Source: Cupriavidus sp. D384 | Lineage (GTDB): Bacteria > Pseudomonadota > Gammaproteobacteria > Burkholderiales > Burkholderiaceae | Direction: 5' to 3' | Assembly: GCF_001652915.1 (NCBI RefSeq) | Contig: NZ_BBQI01000102.1 | Coordinates: forward strand, 1-64,000 | DNA: 64,000 nucleotides | Shown: piece after piece, positions 1 through 7,700 of the stretch | Layout: each line of letters opens with the position of its first letter | Position numbering within the stretch: position 1 is the first letter of the stretch | Notes under the pieces: model-generated | What the model was told of the DNA's origin: nothing | Databases searched by the model: none | The model's input: the letters and a program-made list of their open reading frames with translations, nothing else | Translations under genes and position numbers: made by a program

Positions 1-891
1 GCCTACACGGGTCTGCCCGACGACTGGCGCAAGCAGGGCACGGCAGGCATGGCGCACGTGCGCGGCGGCGAGTTCGTGCCGGGTACCACGCTTGGCTATC
101 CGGACGAGCGGCCCGCGGGCAAGACGCGCGTGGGCAGCTTCTGGATCGACCGCACCGAGGTGACCAACGCGCAGTTCGCCGCCTTTGTGCAGGCCACTGG
201 CTATCGCACCGACGCAGAGCGCGCCGGCGAGGCCGTGGTGTTCCACAAGCCGACGGGCGATGAACTGCAGCAGCGGCCCTATGCGTGGTGGTCGATGGTG
301 CGTGGGGCCGACTGGCGGCATCCGTCGGGCCCGGCGTCCACGATCGATGGCAAGGACAACCAGCCGGTGACGCTGGTGACGCAGGCCGATGCGCGCGCCT
401 ACGCGCAGTGGCTGGGCCGCGAGCTGCCGACCGAGGATGAATGGGAGTACGCAGCCAAGGCCGGGCAGACCGGTGCGGCCCTGGAGACCGCACCCAGCAG
501 CGCGGACGGCACACCCACGGCCAACTACTGGCAAGGCGTGTTTCCCGTGCTGAACAGTGCCCGCGACGGCTTCGAAGGCCTGGCGCCGGTCGGGTGCTAT
601 GCGGCAAACGCCTTCGGCCTCTACGACATGATTGCCAACGCGTGGGAATGGACTGCCGATCCCTACACCGGGCCGCGCCAGTCGCACGCCAATGGCGATA
701 CCGCATTCGTGGCGGCATTGTCCGGCCGATGGGGCCAGCCGCGCGATACGCGCATGGCTGTCATCAAGGGCGGCTCGTTCCTGTGCGCGCCAGACTTCTG
801 CGTGCGCTACCGGGCATCGGCGCGCGAACCCGCCGAGCGCGACCTGCCGACATCGCATATCGGCTTCCGGACGGTGCTGCGCGATGGTTAA
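1..891 (+). CDS. Formylglycine-generating enzyme (SUMF1/FGE family), 5'-truncated by window edge
   Basis: The reading frame is open from base 1, so the N-terminus lies outside the window. FGE oxidises a cysteine of type I sulfatases to the catalytic formylglycine. The visible part has the SUMF1 fold signatures: RTEVTNAQFAAFV near the start, LPTEDEWEYAA in the middle, GLYDMIANAWEWT, and GGSFLC...SHIGFRTV at the end. The two cysteines encoded at 784-786 and 799-801 (CAPDFC) have the same C-x4-C spacing as the copper-binding catalytic pair of true FGEs. Many SUMF1-like proteins lack this pair, so catalysis is plausible. The gene overlaps the next one by 8 bases (ATGGTTAA), indicating translational coupling. 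The sulfatase partner is presumably upstream, outside the window (inference). Confidence 0.85.
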   Translation, partial: AYTGLPDDWRKQGTAGMAHVRGGEFVPGTTLGYPDERPAGKTRVGSFWIDRTEVTNAQFAAFVQATGYRTDAERAGEAVVFHKPTGDELQQRPYAWWSMVRGADWRHPSGPASTIDGKDNQPVTLVTQADARAYAQWLGRELPTEDEWEYAAKAGQTGAALETAPSSADGTPTANYWQGVFPVLNSARDGFEGLAPVGCYAANAFGLYDMIANAWEWTADPYTGPRQSHANGDTAFVAALSGRWGQPRDTRMAVIKGGSFLCAPDFCVRYRASAREPAERDLPTSHIGFRTVLRDG

Positions 892-1705
892 GACGCTGTT
901 GGGAGGGCTGGGACTGGGACTGGCCTGCGCCTGGGCGCTGCAACTGCCGGTGTGGGCCGGGACAACGCCTGAAACCCGGGCTGGAACCCAGGCCGATACA
1001 CGGCGTGTCGTGCGCATCGGGGTCGTGACGCCAGGTGACCGAGAACTTGTGGAAGCCGCGTCGGCATCGAACGAGGGCGGTACCGTGCAACTGCAGGCCA
1101 TCTCGTTGCCCGGGATTGCCGAGGTACGCAAGGCGCTGCATGCACGACGCATCGATGCGTCGATTGCGGACGACGGCCAGTCACTGGCGGGCGATGCATC
1201 GGCCTGCACGGTGGCGTACACGGTGACCTATCCGATGGGACTGTACGCGGACAAGATCGCGGCGCTGCGCCAGGTGCCTGTCAACGCGGTCATCGCCATC
1301 CCGGCGAACCGTGCCGATCAGGGGCGCGCGCTGCTGCTGCTGCAAAACCATGGGCTGATCCGCATCGATGGCGAGGCTGGCCTGCAGCCGCAGGTCAGTG
1401 ACATCGTCGACAATCCGCGCAAGCTGCGGTTCGAGCGCCTGCCGGTTCAGCGGCTGCCCGCCGCATTGCGCCGCAGCGCGCTGGTGGCGCTGCCCTATGC
1501 GGCGGCGGATGCCGCGGGCCTGGCGCCTGCGCGCGACGCGCTGGGCATCGAGGATGCCCGTGTACCGTGGGCCAACGTGCTGGCGGTACGTGCGGCCGAT
1601 TGCCGGGCGGACTGGGTGGCGCCGACGGTGAAGGCGCTGCATTCCCCGGCGGTGAAGTCGTTCATCCTGACACGCTTCAACGATTCGGTACGCCGGCCAT
1701 GGTAG
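884..1705 (+). CDS. MetQ/NlpA-family substrate-binding protein
   Basis: This 273-residue protein has a hydrophobic N-terminal signal sequence (residues 1-25). A full MetQ/NlpA-like periplasmic binding domain follows: CTVAYTVTYPMGLYADKI, then IPANRADQGRALLLLQNHGLI, then DIVDNPRKLRFERLPVQRLP, then a C-terminal ALHSPAVKSFI. Family members bind D/L-methionine or related compounds for an ABC importer. No permease or ATPase is visible here. The cysteine at LGLAC is a poor lipobox, so it may be periplasmic rather than a lipoprotein. The start was chosen at the ATG overlapping the FGE stop codon; the frame is open further upstream but only as FGE antiphase. Position between FGE and a cysteine-cluster protein suggests organosulfur scavenging (inference). 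Confidence 0.75.
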   Translation: MVKTLLGGLGLGLACAWALQLPVWAGTTPETRAGTQADTRRVVRIGVVTPGDRELVEAASASNEGGTVQLQAISLPGIAEVRKALHARRIDASIADDGQSLAGDASACTVAYTVTYPMGLYADKIAALRQVPVNAVIAIPANRADQGRALLLLQNHGLIRIDGEAGLQPQVSDIVDNPRKLRFERLPVQRLPAALRRSALVALPYAAADAAGLAPARDALGIEDARVPWANVLAVRAADCRADWVAPTVKALHSPAVKSFILTRFNDSVRRPW

Positions 1706-2604
1706 ACCGGGCGCCCGTCGCGGCCGGCTTTCATTGCACCGCGTGCGGCAAGTGCTGCAATTCCCCGCCGCTGATGAGCGTGGACGAGCTGTTCCGCCAT
1801 GCCGGCCGCTTTGTCGGCGCGCTGTCGCTGCGGCGCGTGCGGCCGCCCCGCGCCGGCACGCGGCACGTGGTGGACGGCCATATCGTGGAAGTCACCGCCG
1901 ACGACGTGGCGGCGTTTGCCGCGCTGGCACGCCGCCAGGGCCATCCGCTGCCCGATGGCAACACGCTGATGATCGCCACGCAGGCCATCGACTATCCGTC
2001 GCACGGCCGCTGTCCGGCGCTGGCCGATGATGGCCGCTGCACGATCCATGCCGCGCGGCCTTCCACCTGCGCCATGGTGCCGCTCGATGCATGGGTGCCG
2101 GACCGGCTCCAGGTCGTGTCACTGGCCGCCAAGCGACGGGGCGGCGAGCACGATATCGGCGCCGACTGCGTGTCCATCATGCCGCAGGTCCCCTTGCCGC
2201 CTGACGCGATCCCGCTGGTTGCGGCAGGCGCGGTTGCCAACCCCGAATACGCGACGGCCCTGTCGCGGCGCCGCGATGACGAGGCCCAGGAAAAGCACCA
2301 CTGGGGCGATGCCGTGTACCGCCTGCTGACGCCCGAACTGCTGGGCCCGTCGCGCGGCATCGAATCGGTCCCGTTTGCCGGATACCGGACGCTGCCACTG
2401 GTGCCGGTGCTGGCCGTGCTGGCCGATGACGGCCCCGAGGCGCGCGCCCGTTGCCTGGGCTTCATCGCGGCCCAGCGCCAGCTGATTGCCGTGTCGGTCA
2501 ACGCCGCGCTGGCCCGGCGCCGCGCCGATGACAAACCGATGACAGCGCAACTCCGGCAATTCGACACCGCCTTGTCCGCGCTGGCCCAACGTCTGGCGCA
2601 CTGA
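1699..2604 (+). CDS. YkgJ-family cysteine cluster protein
   Basis: This 301-residue soluble protein opens with an FHCTACGKCCNSPP cysteine cluster (residues ~11-24). A second set follows at YPSHGRCPALADDGRCTIHAARPSTC (residues ~95-120). This is the YkgJ/UPF0153 pattern, thought to hold a metal or Fe-S centre; no reaction is established. Its ATG overlaps the stop of the preceding binding-protein gene by 7 bases (ATGGTAG), so the three genes from the window start form one tightly coupled unit. The C-terminal third is not recognised. Its role beside an FGE and a binding protein is unknown. Confidence 0.75.
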   Translation: MVDRAPVAAGFHCTACGKCCNSPPLMSVDELFRHAGRFVGALSLRRVRPPRAGTRHVVDGHIVEVTADDVAAFAALARRQGHPLPDGNTLMIATQAIDYPSHGRCPALADDGRCTIHAARPSTCAMVPLDAWVPDRLQVVSLAAKRRGGEHDIGADCVSIMPQVPLPPDAIPLVAAGAVANPEYATALSRRRDDEAQEKHHWGDAVYRLLTPELLGPSRGIESVPFAGYRTLPLVPVLAVLADDGPEARARCLGFIAAQRQLIAVSVNAALARRRADDKPMTAQLRQFDTALSALAQRLAH

Positions 2605-2629
2605 CAGTTTTGTGCCGCATAAGGCTCAT

Positions 2630-2678
2630 GTATCGGATGTAGCCCCTCTTCGTATCGTCTTTGTATCGTTTCTGTACC
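2630..2678. repeat. GTATCG boxes on an 11-bp phase upstream of fliD
   Basis: GTATCG occurs at 2630, 2652 and 2663, and the related GTACC at 2674. All fall on an 11-bp grid (one position, 2641, is unoccupied). Such spacing puts the boxes on one face of the helix, as in tandem operators of OmpR/PhoB-type regulators. The region lies in the 182-bp gap before fliD. No regulator is identified. Confidence 0.4.
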
Positions 2679-2786
2679 AAAAAGCCTAAAGAACCACTTT
2701 TGGCCGACGTAAACGTGGATGTCAGGACATTCAGGCGACGCAGCGCCTGGGTGACAAAGAAACGAACAAGAAGAAGGGCACAAAAC

Positions 2787-4244
2787 ATGGCATCGATTTC
2801 CTCCCTCGGGGTTGGGGCCAACCTCGAGCTGTCCACATTGCTGGACAAGCTATCCGAGGCCGAGCGCGCGCCGTTGAAGTCGCTGGACAACCAGCACTCG
2901 GCGTTCCAGACGCGCTTGACCGCCTATGGCACCGTCAAGAGCATGCTCACCAGCTTCCAGGCCACGGCCAAGGCGCTGATGAACCGGGACACGTTCGGCG
3001 CGGTCAAGTCCGCCGTGGGCAACACCGACATCATGACGGTGACCACCGGCGCCAATGCCGTCCCCAGCGACCTCAGCGTCAACGTGACGCGCCTTGCGCA
3101 GGCCCAGTCGCTGGCCGGCAACGGATATGCCAAGCAGGACGTGCAGATCGGCTCCGGCACGCTGACGTTCGAATTCGGCACCACCACCGGCTGGGACGAA
3201 GCCAGCGGCACCTATCTGAGCCCCGGGTTCAACCCCAATGCGGCCACCACGGACGTGCCCAACCCCCGGACGGTCACCATCGAGCCGGGCAAGGGGTCGC
3301 TGCAGGATATCCGCGATGCCATCAACAAGGCCGGCATCGGTGTCAAGGCGAGCATCATCAACGATGGCAGCGCCACGCCGTACCGCCTGATCCTCACGTC
3401 GGACAAGACCGGCGAAACGATGAGCATGCGCATCACGGGCTCGTCGCCCGAACTGCAGGGCGTGGCGGGCTACGACCCGACCACGCCGGGTTCGAACGCG
3501 ATGAAGGAGACGCTGCGCGCCACCAATGCAGCGCTGACGGTCAATGGCATTGCCATCACCAGCACGAGCAACACCGTGGTCGACGCCGCGCAGGGCGTGA
3601 CCATGACGCTCAAGAAGACGGGCACCACGTCGCTGTCGATGACGCAGGACACCGACAGCATCAAGAACTCCATCCAGGCGATGGTGACCGCCTACAACAA
3701 CATCCAGTCGACGATCAAGTCGCTGACGGCGTTCGACACCAAGGCGCTGACCAAGGGCGCGCTCAACGGCGACACCTCGATCCGCGGCATCCAGACGACC
3801 ATCCGCGCCGTGCTGAACACGCCTGAGGCGGGTATGCCGGACAAGGCCCCGACCATGCTGGCCGCCATCGGCGTGTCGATGCAGAAGGACGGCACGATGG
3901 CGATCGACAGCAAGAAGCTGGACGCCGCGCTGAAGGACAACCTGCCCACCGTGACGCAGCTGTTCGCGGGCGACGGCACCACTGGTGGCTTCGGCCGCCG
4001 GCTGTCCGACGCGGTGGACCGCATGACGGGCGAGAGCGGCCCGATCGGCTCGGTCACCAGCGGCATCGAGCGCAGCATGAAGGACATCGAGAAGCGCTAC
4101 GAGGACATGAGCGTCCGCATCGATGCAAAGATCGAACGCTACCGCAAGCAGTTCACGCAGCTGGACCTGGCGGTGGCGCAGATGAACAACACGAAGAACT
4201 ACCTGACGCAGCAGTTCCAGGCACTGACGAACGCGAAGAAGTAA
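2787..4244 (+). CDS. fliD: Flagellar filament cap protein FliD (hook-associated protein 2)
   Basis: This 485-residue protein starts MASISSLGVGANLELSTLLD, the typical FliD N-terminus. It has a coiled N-terminal D0/D1 region (~1-100), a central variable domain with the FlgN-like 'NGIAITSTSNTV' stretch (~260-280), and a C-terminal helical region ending in a coiled coil with QFTQLDLAVAQMNNTKNYLTQQF, which packs into the filament cap pentamer. The upstream AGAAGGGC supports the ATG at 2787. It is exported by the flagellar type III apparatus and caps the growing filament. No fliS, fliT or fliC flanks it, which is unusual for betaproteobacteria. A strong terminator follows, so it appears monocistronic. 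Confidence 0.92.
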   Translation: MASISSLGVGANLELSTLLDKLSEAERAPLKSLDNQHSAFQTRLTAYGTVKSMLTSFQATAKALMNRDTFGAVKSAVGNTDIMTVTTGANAVPSDLSVNVTRLAQAQSLAGNGYAKQDVQIGSGTLTFEFGTTTGWDEASGTYLSPGFNPNAATTDVPNPRTVTIEPGKGSLQDIRDAINKAGIGVKASIINDGSATPYRLILTSDKTGETMSMRITGSSPELQGVAGYDPTTPGSNAMKETLRATNAALTVNGIAITSTSNTVVDAAQGVTMTLKKTGTTSLSMTQDTDSIKNSIQAMVTAYNNIQSTIKSLTAFDTKALTKGALNGDTSIRGIQTTIRAVLNTPEAGMPDKAPTMLAAIGVSMQKDGTMAIDSKKLDAALKDNLPTVTQLFAGDGTTGGFGRRLSDAVDRMTGESGPIGSVTSGIERSMKDIEKRYEDMSVRIDAKIERYRKQFTQLDLAVAQMNNTKNYLTQQFQALTNAKK

Positions 4245-4273
4245 GACACTTCAGGCTCGCGCCTGGGGCGGGG

Positions 4274-4303
4274 AAGGGCGATGGCTTCGGCTATCGCCCT
4301 TTT
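4274..4303 (+). terminator. Rho-independent terminator of fliD
   Basis: The stem AAGGGCGAT/ATCGCCCTT (4274-4282 with 4293-4301) is closed by an inner GGC(UUCG)GCU hairpin containing a C-UUCG-G tetraloop. TTT-G-TTTT follows. It lies 30 bp after the fliD stop. Confidence 0.85.
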
Positions 4304-4400
4304 GTTTTGGGTCGGCCGAGCGGAGAGGGTGGCTTTGTGCCAAGCGTCGATCCACCCCGGCCGACTTCCCGACGCCATCGAAATAGCCCACCCTCCGCAC

Positions 4401-4432
4401 ATCAAACAAAACGGCCCGCATCGCTGCGGGCC
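4401..4432 (-). terminator. Terminator of the convergent chemoreceptor gene
   Basis: The perfect hairpin GGCCCGCA/TGCGGGCC (4413-4420 with 4425-4432, loop TCGC) is flanked on its low-coordinate side by CAAACAAAA. On the minus strand it is therefore followed by a T-rich tract. It lies 60 bp beyond the stop of the minus-strand chemoreceptor. Confidence 0.8.
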
Positions 4433-4492
4433 GGAAGGTCTGGCTAGATTGCTATAACGCTGTCACGCGTTTCTCTTCGGACTTCCCTCTTC

Positions 4493-6052
4493 CTACAACG
4501 CACCCGCCAACCGGAACTGTCCTACCGCGCGGTGCAGGGCATCGGCCTGGTCTTCCAGCGATGCCGCAGCCGCTGTGGCTTCCTCCACCAGTGCGGCGTT
4601 CTGCTGTGCCATCTGGTCCATCTGGGATACGGCCTGGTTGACCTGCTCGATGCCGCCGGTCTGTTCTTCGGTGGCCGCGCGCATTTCGCCCATCAGGTCG
4701 GTCACGCGCTTCACGGCGCCGACGATTTCCTCCATGGCCTTGCCGGCGCCTTCCACCAGCGTGGCGCCGTCTTCCACGCGCTGCGCGGAATTGTCGATCA
4801 GGGCCTTGATCTCCTTGGCGGCGGTGGCGGAGCGTTGCGCCAGGCTGCGCACCTCGCCGGCCACCACGGCAAAGCCGCGGCCCTGTTCACCAGCGCGGGC
4901 GGCCTCCACGGCGGCGTTCAGCGCCAGGATATTGGTCTGGAATGCGATGCCTTCGATCACGCCGATGATGTCCACCACCTTGCCCGATGCGGCCTTGATC
5001 TCGCCCATGGTTTCCACCACCTTGTGCACGATCTCGCCGCCGCGCACGGCGATGTCCGATGCGCCCTCGGCCAGGTGGGCGGCCTGGCGTGCGTTATCGG
5101 CGCTCTGGCGTACGGTGCTGGTCAGTTCCTCCATGCTGGCGGCGGTTTCTTCCAGCGAGGCAGCCTGTTCCTCGCTGCGGCGCGACAGGTCGACGTTGCC
5201 GGCCGCGATCTGGCGCGCGGCGCCGGCAATGGAGTCGGCCGATCCGCGAATCTGACCGATGGCGCCGGTCAGGCGCGCCTGCATCTGCTGCATGTTGTAG
5301 AGCACGCTGTCGCGGTCGTGGGGTGCGGTCTCCACATGGGTGCCCAGGTCGCCGTCGGCGATACGCGCGGCGATCCTGGAGGTCAGTGCCGGCTCGCCGC
5401 CAAGCTGCCGCTGCAGGCTGATCGAGATGCGCACCATGACCACGCTCATCAGCGCGCCCACGGCAACCAGCCAGCCCAGTGCCTTCCAGAGTGCGGTGCG
5501 GAATTCGGCCTGGATGTCGTCCAGGTACAGGCCGGCAATGAAGTTCCAGTCCCACGGCCTGAAGTTCAGCGCGTAGCTGAGCTTGGGCTGCGGGGCGTCG
5601 GCACCCGGCTTGGGCCACAGGTATTCGATGAATCCCTTGCCGGTGGTCTTGCCGATCTGTGCGATGTCGCGGAACAGGTAGATGCCGTTGGCATCCTTCA
5701 TGTCGGACATGTTCTTGCCGTTGAGTTCGGCCTTGATGGCATGCATCAGCACCACGGTGTCGGAGCGCATGATGGTGAAGTAGCCGTCGGCGCCAAAGCG
5801 CATGGCGCGCACGCGGTCGATGGCCTGCTTCTGTGCGTCTTCGGCGCTGATCCTGCCGGCACGGGCCATGGCCTCGTATTCGGCAACCACTGAATTGGCG
5901 GTGTCGGTAACCTGCTCCAGGGCGACCTTGCGATCCTGCAGGCGCTGCTCGCGCATCTGCCAGACGTTCCACAGCGTGATGGCCAGCAGGCAGACCCAGC
6001 TCAGCACCAGCGGCAGCATGAGCTTCTTTCTCAGACTCAATTCTTGCAACAT
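4493..6052 (-). CDS. Methyl-accepting chemotaxis protein with single Cache sensor domain
   Basis: This 519-residue chemoreceptor has a transmembrane helix (~12-30), a periplasmic sCache_2-type domain (~35-180, with DGYFTIMRSD, HAIKAELNGKNMSDMKD and the RPWDWNFIAGLYLDDI end), a second membrane helix (~188-208), HAMP (~210-262) and a cytoplasmic signalling domain. The hairpin tip NILALNAAVEAARAGEQGRG is intact. The C-terminus (FRLAGAL) lacks a CheR-docking pentapeptide. Cache_2 receptors often sense small carboxylates; the ligand here is unknown. A sigma-28-type promoter lies 69 bp upstream and a terminator follows, so it is a single-gene flagellar-regulon unit. Confidence 0.93.
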   Translation of the reverse strand: MLQELSLRKKLMLPLVLSWVCLLAITLWNVWQMREQRLQDRKVALEQVTDTANSVVAEYEAMARAGRISAEDAQKQAIDRVRAMRFGADGYFTIMRSDTVVLMHAIKAELNGKNMSDMKDANGIYLFRDIAQIGKTTGKGFIEYLWPKPGADAPQPKLSYALNFRPWDWNFIAGLYLDDIQAEFRTALWKALGWLVAVGALMSVVMVRISISLQRQLGGEPALTSRIAARIADGDLGTHVETAPHDRDSVLYNMQQMQARLTGAIGQIRGSADSIAGAARQIAAGNVDLSRRSEEQAASLEETAASMEELTSTVRQSADNARQAAHLAEGASDIAVRGGEIVHKVVETMGEIKAASGKVVDIIGVIEGIAFQTNILALNAAVEAARAGEQGRGFAVVAGEVRSLAQRSATAAKEIKALIDNSAQRVEDGATLVEGAGKAMEEIVGAVKRVTDLMGEMRAATEEQTGGIEQVNQAVSQMDQMAQQNAALVEEATAAAASLEDQADALHRAVGQFRLAGAL

Positions 6053-6120
6053 CCCATCTCCTCCATTTCGCTTCGTTGATCGTCGGGGCGCTTTTCGAGA
6101 CGTCCTCTCTATGAGCGGCG

Positions 6121-6148
6121 CTAACGGCCGTCCACGGCGGAAACTTGA
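6121..6148 (-). promoter_or_regulatory. Sigma-28 (FliA) promoter for the Cache chemoreceptor
   Basis: Read on the minus strand this is TCAAGTTT - 12 nt - GCCGTTAG, close to the FliA consensus (T[A/C]AAGTTT, 11-12 nt, GCCGATAA). It sits 69 bp upstream of the chemoreceptor ATG. The same layout recurs before the second chemoreceptor at 43266-43293, which supports it. Confidence 0.7.
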
Positions 6149-6379
6149 TTGGGATTGCTACCAATATGGGAATAGTGAAGAAGGCGCCGCTTTACGGCGG
6201 TGGCACGATCCGCGAGGCAGTATCTGCATCGCCAATGACCTCCCGGGCGGTGTCTGGCTATGGCAGTATCTCCAGAATCGTCGAATCTGACGCAGGGACT
6301 GCGGATCGGCACAACGTAGCCGGGCCAAACGGTGCGGATCGCGAGCGGACAAAGAGTGGGCAGAGCGGATAGAGTGGAC
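6149..6379. other. Divergent intergenic region, otherwise featureless
   Basis: Together with 6053-6120 this forms a ~330-bp gap between the chemoreceptor and the PAS regulator. Apart from the sigma-28 site I see only small hairpins (for example ATTGG...CCAAT at 6148-6165 and CGCCG/CGGCG near 6185-6200). No gene is convincing. Confidence 0.4.
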
Positions 6380-6982
6380 ATGGGCACGGAGCAATTGACC
6401 GAAGACGCCATCCTCACCCTGGCGGACGAAGCGCCGGAAACCGTATTCCTGGTGGACCGGGGTGGCATCGTTCGCTATGTCAATGCACACTGCGCCGAGA
6501 CGCTGGGCTTTGCGCCGTCCGACGTCATCGGACAACCCATCATCGAACTCGTGCTGCCTGGCGACCGGGACCGCACGCTGAAGGAAGCGGCGCAGGTGCT
6601 GGCCGGGCGGGACCGGGTTGGATTCGAAAATCGCTATCAGCATCGCGATGGGCGGGCGATCTATCTGGCATGGCAGGCCAACTGGCTCGGTGCGCATCAG
6701 TTGCGCATGGGCTTTGCGCGTGATGTGACGGCGTTGCGGCAGCCGGCCTGCGCGCATCTGCTGGCGCCAGAGCTGCTTGGCGTGCTGGAACCCGTGGAGC
6801 GCGACGTGCTGGTGCTGCTGCTGACCGCCGCATCGGAAAGTCAGATCGCCAGCCGGCTGGACCTTGGTCCGGCCAGGACCCAGGCGCTGGTGCTCAGCGT
6901 GTTTCGCAAGCTGGGCGTGCCGGGCCGTCTGGGCCTGATGAGCCTGTGCCTGCGCGGACTGGAAGCGCCGGTCGAAGCCTGA
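6380..6982 (+). CDS. PAS domain protein with LuxR-type HTH
   Basis: This ~200-residue cytoplasmic protein has an N-terminal PAS domain (~8-115: PETVFLVDRGGIVRYVNAHCAETLGF, GFARDVTAL). A C-terminal region (~130-190) resembles a LuxR/FixJ helix-turn-helix: LEPVERDVLVLLLTAASESQIASRLDLG...LSVFRKLGV. This is a one-protein sensor-regulator layout, but the signal is unknown. ATG 6380 follows GAGCGGA by 11 nt; a GTG at 6332 in the same frame would add 16 residues. The gene is divergent from the chemoreceptor, so it could control motility, though nothing proves this. Confidence 0.7.
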   Translation: MGTEQLTEDAILTLADEAPETVFLVDRGGIVRYVNAHCAETLGFAPSDVIGQPIIELVLPGDRDRTLKEAAQVLAGRDRVGFENRYQHRDGRAIYLAWQANWLGAHQLRMGFARDVTALRQPACAHLLAPELLGVLEPVERDVLVLLLTAASESQIASRLDLGPARTQALVLSVFRKLGVPGRLGLMSLCLRGLEAPVEA

Positions 6983-7082
6983 CCACCGGCGCCGCCGGCC
7001 TGCGGCACCCGTGGCACCCGCGCCATCCACGCCATCGCGCGAAGCGAGCCCACCCCACACCAGACAGGACCACAGACCCTTG

Positions 7083-7619
7083 ATGATCAGCGGACACGTT
7101 TTCATTGCCACCAGCCTGGATGGCTACATCGCGCGGCCCGATGGCGACATCGGCTGGCTGCTGGAGCGGGACGATCCCGCTGAAGACCACGGCTATGCCG
7201 ACTTCATCGCGGACAAGGACATGATCGTCATGGGCCGGGGCTGCTACGAGAAAGTGCTGACCATGGGCGACTGGTTCTACGACCGCCCCGTGCTCGTCCT
7301 GTCCCGGCAACTGGCGGGCCAGCCGGTGCCCGCGCCTCTGCAGGGCAAGGTCCGGTTTTCCGGGCACAGCCCATCCGAGGCCATGGCCGAACTGGCGGCG
7401 CAGGGCGTGCGCCGCGTCTACGTTGATGGCGGCCAGCTGATCCAGTCGTTTCTGCGCGATGGGTTGATCGCCGACATGGTGGTTACCACGGTGCCGGTGC
7501 TGATCGGGGCGGGCAAGCGGCTGTTTGGCGCCCTGCCGCGCGACGTGAGCCTGGCGCTCGAATCAAGCCGGCACTTTCCGTCGGGGCTGGTGCAGTCGAC
7601 CTGGCGCGTGCTGCGCTAG
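7083..7619 (+). CDS. Dihydrofolate reductase-like / RibD C-terminal domain protein
   Basis: This 178-residue cytosolic protein resembles the RibD_C/DHFR-like family. It has the HVFIATSLDGYIARPDGDIGWL N-terminus, IVMGRGCYEKVL, RRVYVDGGQLIQSFLRDGLI and VPVLIGAGKRLFG. These are the NAD(P)H-binding and substrate-pocket segments of the fold. Stand-alone members are usually annotated as dihydrofolate reductase family with unproven substrates. ATG 7083 was chosen because the family begins at this motif. It is followed by a convergent MocR gene. Confidence 0.8.
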   Translation: MISGHVFIATSLDGYIARPDGDIGWLLERDDPAEDHGYADFIADKDMIVMGRGCYEKVLTMGDWFYDRPVLVLSRQLAGQPVPAPLQGKVRFSGHSPSEAMAELAAQGVRRVYVDGGQLIQSFLRDGLIADMVVTTVPVLIGAGKRLFGALPRDVSLALESSRHFPSGLVQSTWRVLR

Positions 7620-7700
7620 GCAACGACCCGGGACACCGCTGCCATCGATCACCCGGTCGCAAGCCGTCGCCAGGTGAATGGCGCGCCCCGCCTGCAGTGG

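Noticed and set aside
2690..2715. Sigma-28 promoter before fliD (TAAAG...GCCGAC)
   Set aside because: Only 11 nt separate TAAAG from GCCG, several bases too short, and the -35 tail does not match.
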